Below are positions 34,298 through 43,685 of a stretch of DNA of 64,000 nucleotides, piece after piece. The position numbers and the translations under genes were made by a program. Under the pieces are notes generated by a model. The model saw only the letters and a list, made by a program, of their open reading frames with translations. It was not told where the DNA came from and ran no database searches. The stretch's first letter is position 1. Each line of letters opens with the position of its first letter. The stretch spans positions 35,952,001-36,016,000 of the forward strand of contig JAIVEN010000001.1 in assembly GCA_026686845.1 (NCBI GenBank), read 5' to 3'. This DNA comes from Adenanthera pavonina. Taxonomy: Eukaryota > Streptophyta > Magnoliopsida > Fabales > Fabaceae.

Positions 34298-35156
34298 TGA
34301 TGGAGGATGGCTTGGACAAATTCAGGAACATGATAGGAGGCCTTATCACTTGAAAAGATTCAAGCCCAAGAGAAGCCCATTGGAAGAGATTACTTAAAAG
34401 ATCATGTGCTTCACTAAAATAGCATGTGACTTAAGTATTATTGGGCCTAATTAGTGTTAATTTCGTTTTATTAATTATGGGCTGAACTTTGTTAATTAAT
34501 AAAGCCCAATTGGTTAAATAATAGTCTTTTTGATAGCCAACCTTGTAAATAAACATGTCATGTGCCAAACATGTGATTTCATTAATGTGTTGGCATGTTT
34601 ATAAGGGCTTAGGTATTATTTTATTATTTGTTTATGAATTTTCATTATTTTATTTTAGGGCTTTATTTTATTAGTTTCCTAGGTCCAATAGGAGTGTTGT
34701 TTGGGTCTAAAGTCTCCTAATCCTATTAGGATTACTTAAGCCCAAATTAATTAGGGTTTCTAGGCTTATTAGGTTAGATTTTACCTTGCCTGCTTAAGGC
34801 TAACTTTCATGTACGTTTTTAAGATTGGAATGATTAAAGTTTTAGACTTTTGTGAGTTTCCTCTTGCGATTCTTTGAGTGCTAGAGAGAATACTATGACT
34901 TATCAAGGAATTGGTCAATCTTTGTGGCGTCACCGAAACTAGGGTTCAAGAGACCGGTTCTCTTGGGTTCTATTTCTTAAGACCAACATCTATCCATCTT
35001 ATTTCTTTATTTTTGGCCTTCTTTTGCTTCTGTTATCATGCGTCTCTATTCTTTTCTTTGCTGTTTAGTCTTTGTATTCCTTGTTTAGCAAAGATCCGGG
35101 TGTCATACACATAAAAGTGGGTTCTTTGGACGGGTTTCAAAAGGGTTCACGTATCA
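34298..35156 (+). repeat. TG3 3' LTR
   Basis: 859 bp, TGATGGAGGATGGCTTGG to GGGTTCACGTATCA, followed by the ATGAA duplication. Contains the block CTTATCAAGGAATTGG and GGTTCAAGAGACCGGTTC, the latter being the TG2 target in the other LTR. Confidence 0.92.
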
Positions 35157-35161
35157 ATGAA

Positions 35162-36673
35162 ACTCAAGAAAGGTAAGATTGGCTGGCTTTCATTGAAAGT
35201 GGATCTTGAAAAAAGCCTTTGATTGACTAAGCTGGGAATTCATTGAGCCTATTATAGATGTTGGTATACCCTCTAATCTCATCAAAATAATCATGCATTG
35301 TGTAACTACTTCTTCAATACAAGTCTTGTGGAATGGCAGACCAATTGACTCATTCAAACCTTGTAGAGGAATCCGTCATGAGACCCCCTCTCACCTTACA
35401 TTTTTGCTCTTTAGCGCCTGTCTCAAACCATATCGAAGGAAGTGGTTAATAGCAATTGGGAACCGATCAAGCTTGTCAAAAATGGGCCTCCTATAAGCCA
35501 CTTATTCTTTGCTGATGACCTCTTTCTCTTCAGCTCAACTACCACTTCTCAGGTACATTTGATTGAGAAGATACTTGATGAGTTTTGTCTAGCCTTTGGA
35601 CATAAAGTCAGCGCCAACAAATCTAGAGCTTATGTTTCTAAGAATGTGAATAACCTAGATGCAGGCCAAATATGCAAATTACTTGGCTTCTCTCGGACTA
35701 TGCAACTCGATAAATATCTTGGAGTTCCCATACTCCATGAAAGGATCTCCAAAGCTACATATAGCTACATTGAAGAGAGTTTTAGCCAAAGACTTAGTGG
35801 GTGGGAAGCTAAATCCTTATCTCTTGCTGGTCATATTACCCTTGCAAAGGTAGTCTTGACCAACATCCCTATCTATGCTATGCAAACAACAAAATTGCTG
35901 CATAATGCACATGAGCGAATTGAAAAGATGGTCAGACAATTCATTTGGGGCTCAAACAAGGATGCTAATAAGACAAACCTCATCAATTGGAGCTCTCTCT
36001 GTCAACCCTACAGATATGGAGGATGTGGATTGAGAAGTATACACCACTAGAATGATGCATTTATTATGAAGCTTGCCTTTAATGTTATTACTTGCCCCAA
36101 CAAATTCTAGATTTAGATACCACGTAGCAAGTATAAATGGAAAAGAGAGGAACCAAAAATTATAGCTAAGGGTGCTTGCTCTCATTTGTGGCGAAGCCTC
36201 TCCAAGATCGAGGAAGACACATACATGGGAATACATTGGGATGTTGGTAATGGTCACTTGGTAAAATTTTGGGAAGATAATTGGGTGAAAGGGCTTGGGC
36301 CCCTCAAATTACTCTCCCTCATTGATATACCTAGTTGTGATCTCTCAAAACCTATCAGTGCCTTTGTTAATGCCAACGGTGAATGGAACTGGGCTTGTTT
36401 TAAGCAACTGCTGCCTCAAAATGTGATCAGGAAAATTGCAGATACTAAACCTCCTGCCCCTAATGATGGTGACGCTAACTGCCTTTGGAGTCATACAACC
36501 AATAGAGTTTTCACTGTCCAATCTACCTATGAATCCTTACAATGGATGAACTAGGATGATGAAGATAAAAGATAGGAAAGAGTCTGGCGATGGAAAGGAC
36601 CCCAAAGAGTCAAATTATGGCTTGCAACTAGAAATAGATTGCTAACAAATTGTGAAAGAAAAAGGGGATACAT
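35162..36673 (+). pseudogene. LINE ORF2 remainder: reverse transcriptase palm to C-terminus
   Basis: Continues the LINE protein interrupted at 24545. Motif A region reads GWLSLKVDLEKSL near 35179, then PCRGIRHETPSHLTFLLF near 35360 (RGIRQGDPLSP in active elements), SHLFFADDLFLFSSTT at about 35499 with the catalytic pair DD, KSRAYVSKN, and the connection region YLGVPILHERI. The C-terminal zinc-binding-like region VWRWKGPQRVKLWLATRN lies near 36580, ending LLTNCERKRG at about 36670. Several stops break the frame. The LINE 3' end and poly-A are missing, because TG4 begins at about 36674. Confidence 0.82.
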
Positions 36674-37687
36674 TGATGCAAGCATGGAGCAAGCTCAAGA
36701 CATTGGAGAAAAGGAGGCTGAACATGTAATCCAAAAGTGGAAGGCAGTTGATCCATTACAAGGTTTGGGAGGACCAATGACGAGATCAAGAGCTAAGGTA
36801 ATGAAAGAGGTCTTGAGTGGTGTGATCAACAAGCAACTTGAGATGGAGCCTTTGCACTTAACTGAACTTGAAGCACAAGAGCACAACAATGGCATGATTA
36901 TGTTATCATATATAGAAGTTCAGATTTAAGCCCAAAATCAAGCCCAACATGTGACTCTCTTAAAGAGCATGTGACTTGAGGATTAATGGGCCTAATTAGC
37001 ATTAATTTCATTTTTATTAATTATGGGCTGAACTTTGTTTATTAATAAAGCCCAATTGGTTAATTAATAGCCTTATGATGGCCCAGCTTGTAAATAAACA
37101 TGTCATGTGCCAAACATATGATTTCATTAATGTGTTGGCATGTTTATAAGGGCTTAAACATTATTTTTATTATTTTCTTATGAATTTTCGTTATTTTATT
37201 TTAGGATTTTATTTTACTAGTTTTCTAGGTCCAATAAGAGTGTTGTTTGGGCCTAAAGTCTCCTAATCCTATTAGGATCACTTAAGCCCAAATTAATTAG
37301 GGTTTCTAGGCATATTAGGTTAGATTTTACCTTGCCTACCAAGGCTAACTTTCATGTACCTTTTTCAGATTTGAATGATTAAAGTTTCAGACTTTGTGAG
37401 TTTCTCTTGCGTTCTTTGAGTGCTAGAGCGAACTGCGACTCATCAAGGAATTGGTCCTTCCTTGTGGCGTCACCGGAACTAGGGTTCAAGAGACCAGTTC
37501 TCTTGGGTTCTAATTCACCTAGACCAACATATCTTGTGTGCTTTCTTGATTATTCTCATCTTTGTGTGTCTTTCTTCTTACTATTTTTCAATTTTCCAGT
37601 CTTTGTGTCCCTTGTTTCACAAAGATCCGGGTGTCATACACATAAAAATGGGTTCTTTGGACGAGTTCCAAAAGGGTTCACTTATCA
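36674..37687 (+). repeat. TG4 5' LTR, with pol-derived coding relic in U3
   Basis: Starts about TGATGCAAGCATGGAGC and ends CACTTATCA. The U3 is open from before the boundary to 36929 and reads LQGLGGPMTRSRAKVMKE then LELEAQE-like residues. GPMTR(A/S)RAK ends many plant Gypsy pol proteins. The downstream half is the conserved TG LTR sequence. Confidence 0.72.
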
Positions 37688-37689
37688 TT

Positions 37690-37701
37690 TGGTATCAAAG
37701 C
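37690..37701 (+). other. TG4 primer-binding site
   Basis: TGGTATCAAAGC, one change from the initiator-Met complement. Confidence 0.8.
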
Positions 37702-37990
37702 TTTAGTTTGCAAATCAAGGTGTGTTCTCTATTTTGCTTGTTTCCTTGTTTTAATCCATCTTCGTTGCTTCAAGAAAAAAAATTTTTCGTGTCACTGTTC
37801 ATACCGTACGGATTTCACTGTTCACCGGCACTGTTTCATACTGTTCCGTTTGCCGGCACTATTCCGTTTTCACTGTTCACCGAACACTGTTTTCTGTCAC
37901 TGTGCATTGTGCTGTTCCGGACTGTTTTTCGCGATTACTGTTCCCCGTCACTGTTTCATGCACTATTCACCCCACTGTTTTGAGTACTGT
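37702..37990 (+). other. TG4 leader, first part, CACTGTTC repeats
   Basis: Donor-like CAAATCAAG|GTGTG at 37720-37721. From about 37793 the ACTGTTC-type repeats run to the TG5 insertion. ACTGT at 37986-37990 is the duplicated target, itself one repeat core. The leader resumes at 42962. Confidence 0.65.
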
Positions 37991-38802
37991 TGATAAGTGA
38001 ACCCTTTTGGAACTCGTCCAAAGAACCCACTTGAAACGAATGACACTCGGATCATTGCAATTGCAAGGAACATGAAAACTGAAAAATAGAAACAGCAAGA
38101 AGAAAACATAAAAGATATGTTGGTCGAGGTGAATTAGAACCCAAGAGAACCGGTCTCTTAAACCCTAGTTCCGGTGACGCCACAAGGATTGACCAATTCC
38201 TTGATAAGTCATAGTATTCTCTCTAGCACTCAAAGAATCGCAAGAGAAAACTCATAAAAGTCTGAAACTTTAATCATTCAAATCTTAAAAACGTACATAA
38301 TAGTTAGTCTTAAATAGGCAAGGTAAAATCTAACATAATAAGCCTAGAAACCCTAATTAATTTGGGCTCAAGTAATCCTAATATGATTAGGAGACTTTAG
38401 GCCCAAACAACACTCTTATTGGGCCTAGGAAACTAATAAAATAATGCCCTAAAATAAAATAACGAAAATTCATAATAAAATAATACCTAAACCCTTATAA
38501 ACATGCCAACACATTAATGAAATCACATGTTTGGCACATGATATGTTTATTTACAAGGTGGGCTATCAAAAAAACTATTATTTAACCAATTGGGCTTTAT
38601 TACTCAACATAGTTCAGCCCATAATTAATAAAAACGAAATTAACACTAATTAAGCCCAATAATACTTAAGTCACATGCTATTTTAGTGAAGCACATGATC
38701 TTTTAAGTAATCTCTTCCAATGGGCTTCTCTTGGGCTTGAATCTTTCCAAGTGATAAGGACTCCTACCATGTTCCTGAATTTGTCCAAGCCATCCTCTAT
38801 CA
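37991..38802 (-). repeat. TG5 3' LTR
   Basis: Plus-strand TGATAAGTGAACCCTTTTGG to CCATCCTCTATCA. The tail ORF extends 100 bp into it and stops at 38703. Matches the solo LTR at 17906-18717. Confidence 0.94.
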
Positions 38803-39125
38803 TTCCCTCCCTCTTCAAAAAGATTCGTCCTCGAATCTCCATAATCTACATGGAAAGAAAGGGAACGATTAAACGCATCAAATAAATTATATGGAGTATA
38901 CTTACCTTTCAAACTTGATTGATGCATCTTTTCTTTAATCCTTCCATGAACTTGAAGGACATCATTCTCCCATGGCTGCAAATTTATTTTAAATATTTGT
39001 CTAAGCTTTTGCAACCAATCGCTAGGATAAAAAATCTTCCAACCATTATATCTAACAGGGGACCTATTTTCCAGCATTGGTGCACAAAATTTGAAATCTT
39101 TCTTCATATCATTTTCACCAATATC
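38703..39125 (-). CDS. TG5 pol-like C-terminal tail, crossing purine tract into LTR
   Basis: The open frame extends upstream to 39614, but 39125 is where the conserved acceptor-like TTGTGGCAG|G places an exon start. Reads DIGENDMKKDFKF, FYPSDWLQKLRQIF, VHGRIKEKMHQSSLKGKY, then DSRTNLFEEGGND, and ends PLEEIT inside the LTR. It lies +1 relative to the gag frame, which overlaps its upstream extension at 39481-39614. Splicing, a +1 shift or a simple mutation could each explain the arrangement; in TG4 both parts are in one frame. Confidence 0.55.
   Translation of the reverse strand, partial: DIGENDMKKDFKFCAPMLENRSPVRYNGWKIFYPSDWLQKLRQIFKINLQPWENDVLQVHGRIKEKMHQSSLKGKYTPYNLFDAFNRSLSFHVDYGDSRTNLFEEGGNDRGWLGQIQEHGRSPYHLERFKPKRSPLEEIT
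38803..38817 (-). other. TG5 polypurine tract
   Basis: Minus-strand TTGAAGAGGGAGGGAA abutting the 3' LTR. Confidence 0.83.
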
Positions 39126-39480
39126 CTGCCACAAAGAACTAGACACAAACTCGACATAGCTAGACTCAAATGGAAACAAAGGGTTAGGGAAAATATGAAG
39201 GATGAAATTAGGACAAAACATGATACAACAAGACTCAAAAAGGACTACGGTGATGCAATGATCATATGGGAAGAAATCTGGACAGATTTGGATGTAATTC
39301 ATTAAATTCAAAATCTGGATAGATTTGACACATGTAAATGATGCATAATGATAGAACAAAGATAGAGAAGAAGTGACTTGAAGATCATGAAACAAGATGA
39401 AAGATAACACATATGAAGAAATCAATTTGATAGAAGGATGAGAGAACAAAGATTGGATAGAGATCACATTGAACAAATTA

Positions 39481-41256
39481 TCACAAATTTGGAGAAAATA
39501 AGGACATAAAAAGGAACACAATCCGCAAAGATGGAACACAAGATTTGTGAAATGGAACAAACCACAAGTAAAGAAACAAACAAACATATAACTCATGAGA
39601 CTTATACAACACATAACACATGTGATGACTTAGATAGACATAAGAAAACAAAACACAATGACCATGAGATGGAATAGAGGATGAAGCAACAATGGGTGAA
39701 TATGATACAAAGTTATCACAATGCATCTCTTTCACAAGGGACTCATTCAATATGGACTCATGCAACAAAGATAGGTGACATAAATCAAAGAAATCATAAT
39801 CATAATGAGAAGGAAGAAGAAAACACAATGAAGACACATAAGAAAGATGAGATGAAGAAGGAAGGAGCTTTGTACAAACTACTTTAAGCTTACTTTCACT
39901 TTCATTCTTCCTCAAACTCTCTTTTTCTTTTCCCTTTTCTCTCTTTTTCTTTCTCTTTTTCAATCTTCTCTCAATCTTTTTCTCACTTATTCTTTTTGCA
40001 CTCACATTTTTGTGGACTCTTTCTCTTTTATTTTTCCTACTCATATTTTTCCACTTATACTCACTCTTTATTTTCTCACAAGTTTCATCTAAATTACATG
40101 GCAATGATCCATGGGCCTTTTCCAATACAAAAGAACAGAGACTAATATGCCCATTCAAGTCAGAATCAAAAGCATAATCTCCAATTACCGTGTCAATATG
40201 CTCAATATCATTGCAATCATAAGAGTCAATTTCCAAAGGAATCACACCATTATCCACAGAATTTTCCAACAACTGGTTAGCAATACGTAAAACATGATTT
40301 TCCTCTAAAGGATGCAAACAATCATAATTATGCTCAGAAGTACAAGCAACATCATGAAATTCATTTTCCAATTGTGCTACAACATTATTTTCAATTTGCA
40401 CATTAGAAGCACAACTAGAATCATCTAAGCTTTCTACCACAACACCATCAACATCTCGATCAATTCTCTCTTTAAGATTTAGAAAGATATCATGTTTAAT
40501 CCCATTATCACAATTAATAACATCAAACTCATTAAGATTCTCAAGTTCAGCACATCTCAATTCAGATTTCAATTCAATTGTTCCAACACAAGGGATATCC
40601 TCAATGTAAGCAACATCATTCAACTCACTAGAATTATTACATCCTAAATCACAAGAGATAATATCAAAGTTTTGAGGATCAGGCATACCTGTAGTGGATT
40701 CTCTCATTACATCATCAGTTGTTGAAGTGGTAGCAATGTAATCATCCACTTGATCATCTTTCTCCATGTGAGAATCACATGAAGTTTGGACCACGAGCAT
40801 TTGCATCTCTTTGGAATGTTCAACCACACTTTTAGCTTTGGATGGCATGTATTTTTTTCTCAAGACTGCTCTCATTTCATTCCATGTTATAATGGAAGGT
40901 TCTCCATTCGTAGCTCGTCTAGTTTCCATCCGTTTCCACCAAGCAGCAACATTTTTACCCAATCGAAGGTAAGCACATTGTGCCTTCTCTATTTCGGAGT
41001 AGTTGCAACTTGCGAAGACTTGTTCAACTTTTCTTTCCCAATCTAAGTAAACATCAGGATTTTTCTTATCATGAAATAGTGGGATCTTCGGTTTGATCTT
41101 GCTAAGAACATCCATGTGAGCAGGAGGAACCTTTGGATTACGCCTTGCTTTAGTTTTAGAAGGAAACTCCAAGCGATCCAATTTTGCATTTACTTCCTCA
41201 ATTTGATCATTAAAAGTCCTTAATAAGGTCTTAAAATCAACTTCTCCAATAGTCAT
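39481..41256 (-). CDS. TG5 gag fused to acidic, basic and Ser/Phe-rich regions, 591 aa
   Basis: The start is the ATG at 41256 (MTIGEVDFKTLLRTF), ten bases after the acceptor-like CATTTCAG; the frame is open 36 codons further upstream but into the leader. Residues 8-32 are coiled-coil-like. Residues 50-150 are the Retrotrans_gag-type domain with KIPLFHDKKNPDVYLDWERK (57-76), CNYSEIEKAQCAYL and AAWWKRMETR (104-113). Residues 150-395 are Asp/Glu-rich. Residues 400-457 are a Lys/Arg/Glu block (KKIERRLKKRKKKREKGKEK) that could bind nucleic acid or serve as a nuclear signal. Residues 460-591 are Ser/Phe/His/Leu-rich and come from a U-rich tract that might be an intron. No CCHC knuckle, protease or polymerase motif. 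It is the longest uninterrupted gag of the family here. Confidence 0.8.
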   Translation of the reverse strand: MTIGEVDFKTLLRTFNDQIEEVNAKLDRLEFPSKTKARRNPKVPPAHMDVLSKIKPKIPLFHDKKNPDVYLDWERKVEQVFASCNYSEIEKAQCAYLRLGKNVAAWWKRMETRRATNGEPSIITWNEMRAVLRKKYMPSKAKSVVEHSKEMQMLVVQTSCDSHMEKDDQVDDYIATTSTTDDVMRESTTGMPDPQNFDIISCDLGCNNSSELNDVAYIEDIPCVGTIELKSELRCAELENLNEFDVINCDNGIKHDIFLNLKERIDRDVDGVVVESLDDSSCASNVQIENNVVAQLENEFHDVACTSEHNYDCLHPLEENHVLRIANQLLENSVDNGVIPLEIDSYDCNDIEHIDTVIGDYAFDSDLNGHISLCSFVLEKAHGSLPCNLDETCEKIKSEYKWKNMSRKNKRERVHKNVSAKRISEKKIERRLKKRKKKREKGKEKESLRKNESESKLKVVCTKLLPSSSHLSYVSSLCFLLPSHYDYDFFDLCHLSLLHESILNESLVKEMHCDNFVSYSPIVASSSIPSHGHCVLFSYVYLSHHMCYVLYKSHELYVCLFLYLWFVPFHKSCVPSLRIVFLFMSLFSPNL

Positions 41257-41265
41257 ATTTATAAT

Positions 41266-42135
41266 CTGAAATGTTAGTGTTAAAACAAAGAGAAAAGAAA
41301 TAAGGACCTCACACACTCTCTCACGTGTTTCACTCAAAATAATGTAAATGCACTCGTGTTTCACACTAAATTAAGGCTTTTTCAAATATGATGCAATTTC
41401 TCTCTTGCCTTTTTCCACTCAAAGCTTGCTTTCTTATGAGAGTGCTAAATTAAAACCACAACTTCAATCAAAAGGAAATCAGTTTTTAAAGTAGTGGCGG
41501 CAATCACAGAAAACAAAAGTTCAAAATTGAAGTTCTCAAATATCCTAATTTAATTAAACAATAACCAGCATAAAATGAGCACAAAGAAACTGAAATTTCC
41601 AACAAGAGAAATATGAAGGAAATGGAACAAAGAAGTTGATAAATTAAGTCAATCAAATCCAATCAAATAATTTGTTTTTTTTTTACTACTTTTTTTTTTT
41701 GGTTGCTGCTATATTTATATATTTTTTTTTTTGCAGCAATAAATCTCACCTTTTTTTTCAGATTTTTTTGTTAATTTTTTTTCTGCTATTTTTTTTTCAG
41801 TTGCTGCTATATTCTTTTTTTTTTTGCAGCAATCAATCTATCATTTTTTTTTAGATTTTTTTTAACAGTAACCGATGAACAGTACACAAAAACAGCGACC
41901 GTGAACAGTATTCGAACCAGCCGATGAACAGTACACGAAAACAGTGTCCGAAACAGTACGCAGCAGTGACCCGAACAGTAGGAACAGTGACACAAATAGT
42001 GACTAAAACAGTGTGATGAACAGTGCGCAACAGTGATGGTGAGCAGTGACGCAAAAAAAATTTTCCAGGAGCAACGAAGATGTGAAACAAAGAAATAAGG
42101 AAAAACAAAGAACACACCTTGATTTGCAAACCTAA
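41266..42135 (-). other. TG5 leader, intron-like, with CACTGTTC repeats
   Basis: On the minus strand a donor-like AAATCAAG|GTGTG (42116-42117) lies just after the primer site and an acceptor CATTTCAG (41266-41267) just before the gag ATG. ACTGTTC-type repeats occupy about 41869-42050, followed by poly-A and TA-rich runs at about 41670-41860 (T-rich on the plus strand). No coding sequence. Confidence 0.62.
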
Positions 42136-42147
42136 GCTCTGATGCCA
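42136..42147 (-). other. TG5 primer-binding site
   Basis: Minus-strand TGGCATCAGAGC, one mismatch from the initiator-Met complement. Confidence 0.87.
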
Positions 42148-42149
42148 AA

Positions 42150-42961
42150 TGATAAGTGAACCCTTTTGGAACCCGTCCAAAGAACCCACTTGAAACGAAT
42201 GACACTCGGATCGTTGCAATTGCAAGGAACATGAAAACTGAAAAATAGAAACAGCAAGAAGAAAACAGAAAAGATATGTTGGTCGAGGTGAATTAGAACC
42301 CAAGAGAACCAGTCTCTTAAACCCTAGTTCCGGTGACGCCACAAGGATTGACCAATTCCTTGATAAGTCATAGTATTCTCTCTAGCACTCAAAGAATCGC
42401 AAGAGAAAACTCATAAAAGTCTGAAACTTTAATCATTCAAATCTTTAAAACGTACATAATAGTTAGTCTTAAATAGGTAAGGTAAAATCTAACATAATAA
42501 GCCTAGAAACCCTAATTAATTTGGGCTCAAGTAATCCTAATATGATTAGGAGACTTTAGGCCCAAACAACACTCTTATTGGGCCTAGGAAACTAATAAAA
42601 TAATGCCCTAAAATAAAATAACGAAAATTCATAATAAAATAATACCTAAACCCTTATAAACATGCCAACACATTAATGAAATCACATGTTTGGCACATGA
42701 CATGTTTATTTACAAGGTGGGCCATCAAAAAGACTATTATTTAACCAATTGGGCTTTATTACTCAACATAGTTCAGCCCATAATTAATAAAAACGAAATT
42801 AACACTAATTAAGCCCAATAATACTTAAGTCACATGCTATTTTAGTGAAGCACATGATCTTTTAAGTAATCTCTTCCAATGGGCTTCTCTTGGACTTGAA
42901 TCTTTCCAAGTGATAAGGACTCCTACCATGTTCCTGAATTTGTTCAAGCCATCCTCTATCA
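42150..42961 (-). repeat. TG5 5' LTR
   Basis: 812 bp, same ends as the 3' LTR, about 1.4% different by eye. Shared block TTCCGGTGACGCCACAAGG. Confidence 0.94.
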
Positions 42962-42966
42962 ACTGT

Positions 42967-43685
42967 TCACGGTTACTGTTTTGGGTTACTGTTCAAAAAT
43001 CTGAAAAAAAATAGATTGATTGCTGCCAAAAAAAAAAAGAATATAGCAGCAACTGAAAAAAAATAGCAGAAAAAAAAAATTAAAAAAAAATTCTGAAAAA
43101 AAAAGTGAGATTTATTGTTACAAAATATATATATATATATAGCAGCAACAACAAAAAAGAAGAGATAGTAAAAAAAAATTATTTGATTGAATTTGATTTG
43201 AGGCTTGATTGACTTAATTTATCAACTTTGGTGGCAAGTCTCATTAAAATATCTATAATTTCTCTTTCCTTCATATTTCTTTCCTTATCAGTTCCTACAA
43301 ATTGTCATCTTTCTTTGTTCTATTTCCTTCATATTTCTCTTGTTGGAAATTTTCAGTTCCTTTGTACTCATTTTATGTTGGTTATTATTTAATTAAATTA
43401 GATCTTTGAGAATTTTAATTTTAAGCTTTGGTTTTCTGTGATTGCCACTACTTTAAAAACCAATTTCCTTTTGATTGAAGTTGGTGGTTTTAATTTAGCA
43501 CTCTCATAAGAAAGCAAGCTGAGTGGAAAAAGGCAAGAGAGAAATTGCATCATATTTGAAAAAGTCTTGATTTAGTATGAAACACGAGTGCATTTGTATT
43601 ATTTGAGTGAAACACGTGAGAGAGTGTGTGAGGTCCCTATTTCTTTCTCTTTATTTTATTTACACTAACATTTCAGATTATAAAC
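42967..43685 (+). other. TG4 leader, second part
   Basis: Continues the ACTGTTC repeats, then A-rich runs, a TA microsatellite at about 43125-43140, a T-rich segment and the conserved stretch GAAACACGAGTGCATTTG to GAAACACGTGAGAGAG. The acceptor-like AACATTTCAG ends at 43676, nine bases before the gag ATG. Confidence 0.6.

Larger units (their letters stand above)
24546..35156 (+). mobile_element. TG3: gag-only LTR element, split by TG2
   Basis: Inserted in the LINE with perfect ATGAA duplications at 24541-24545 and 35157-35161. The order is 5' LTR (24546-25195 plus 30680-30893, broken by TG2), primer site 30896, leader with CACTGTTC repeats, gag pseudogene from 31925, purine tract 34284-34297, 3' LTR 34298-35156. 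Without TG2 it is about 5.1 kb. By eye the LTRs differ at about 11 of 859 positions. No pol domains. Confidence 0.9.
37991..42961 (-). mobile_element. TG5: complete gag-only LTR element with long intact ORF
   Basis: 4,971 bp on the minus strand with perfect ACTGT duplications (37986-37990 and 42962-42966). LTRs 37991-38802 and 42150-42961 are both 812 bp and differ at roughly 11 positions by eye. The primer site is 42136-42147, the gag ORF 39481-41256, the tail ORF 38703-39125 and the purine tract 38803-38817. This is the best-preserved member of the TG family here. It has no protease, reverse transcriptase, RNase H or integrase and so must rely on an autonomous partner (inference). Confidence 0.93.

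Noticed and set aside
39681..39887. Plus-strand frames inside TG5 (also 38919-39305 and 40786-41046)
   Set aside because: Antisense shadows of the gag and tail frames.
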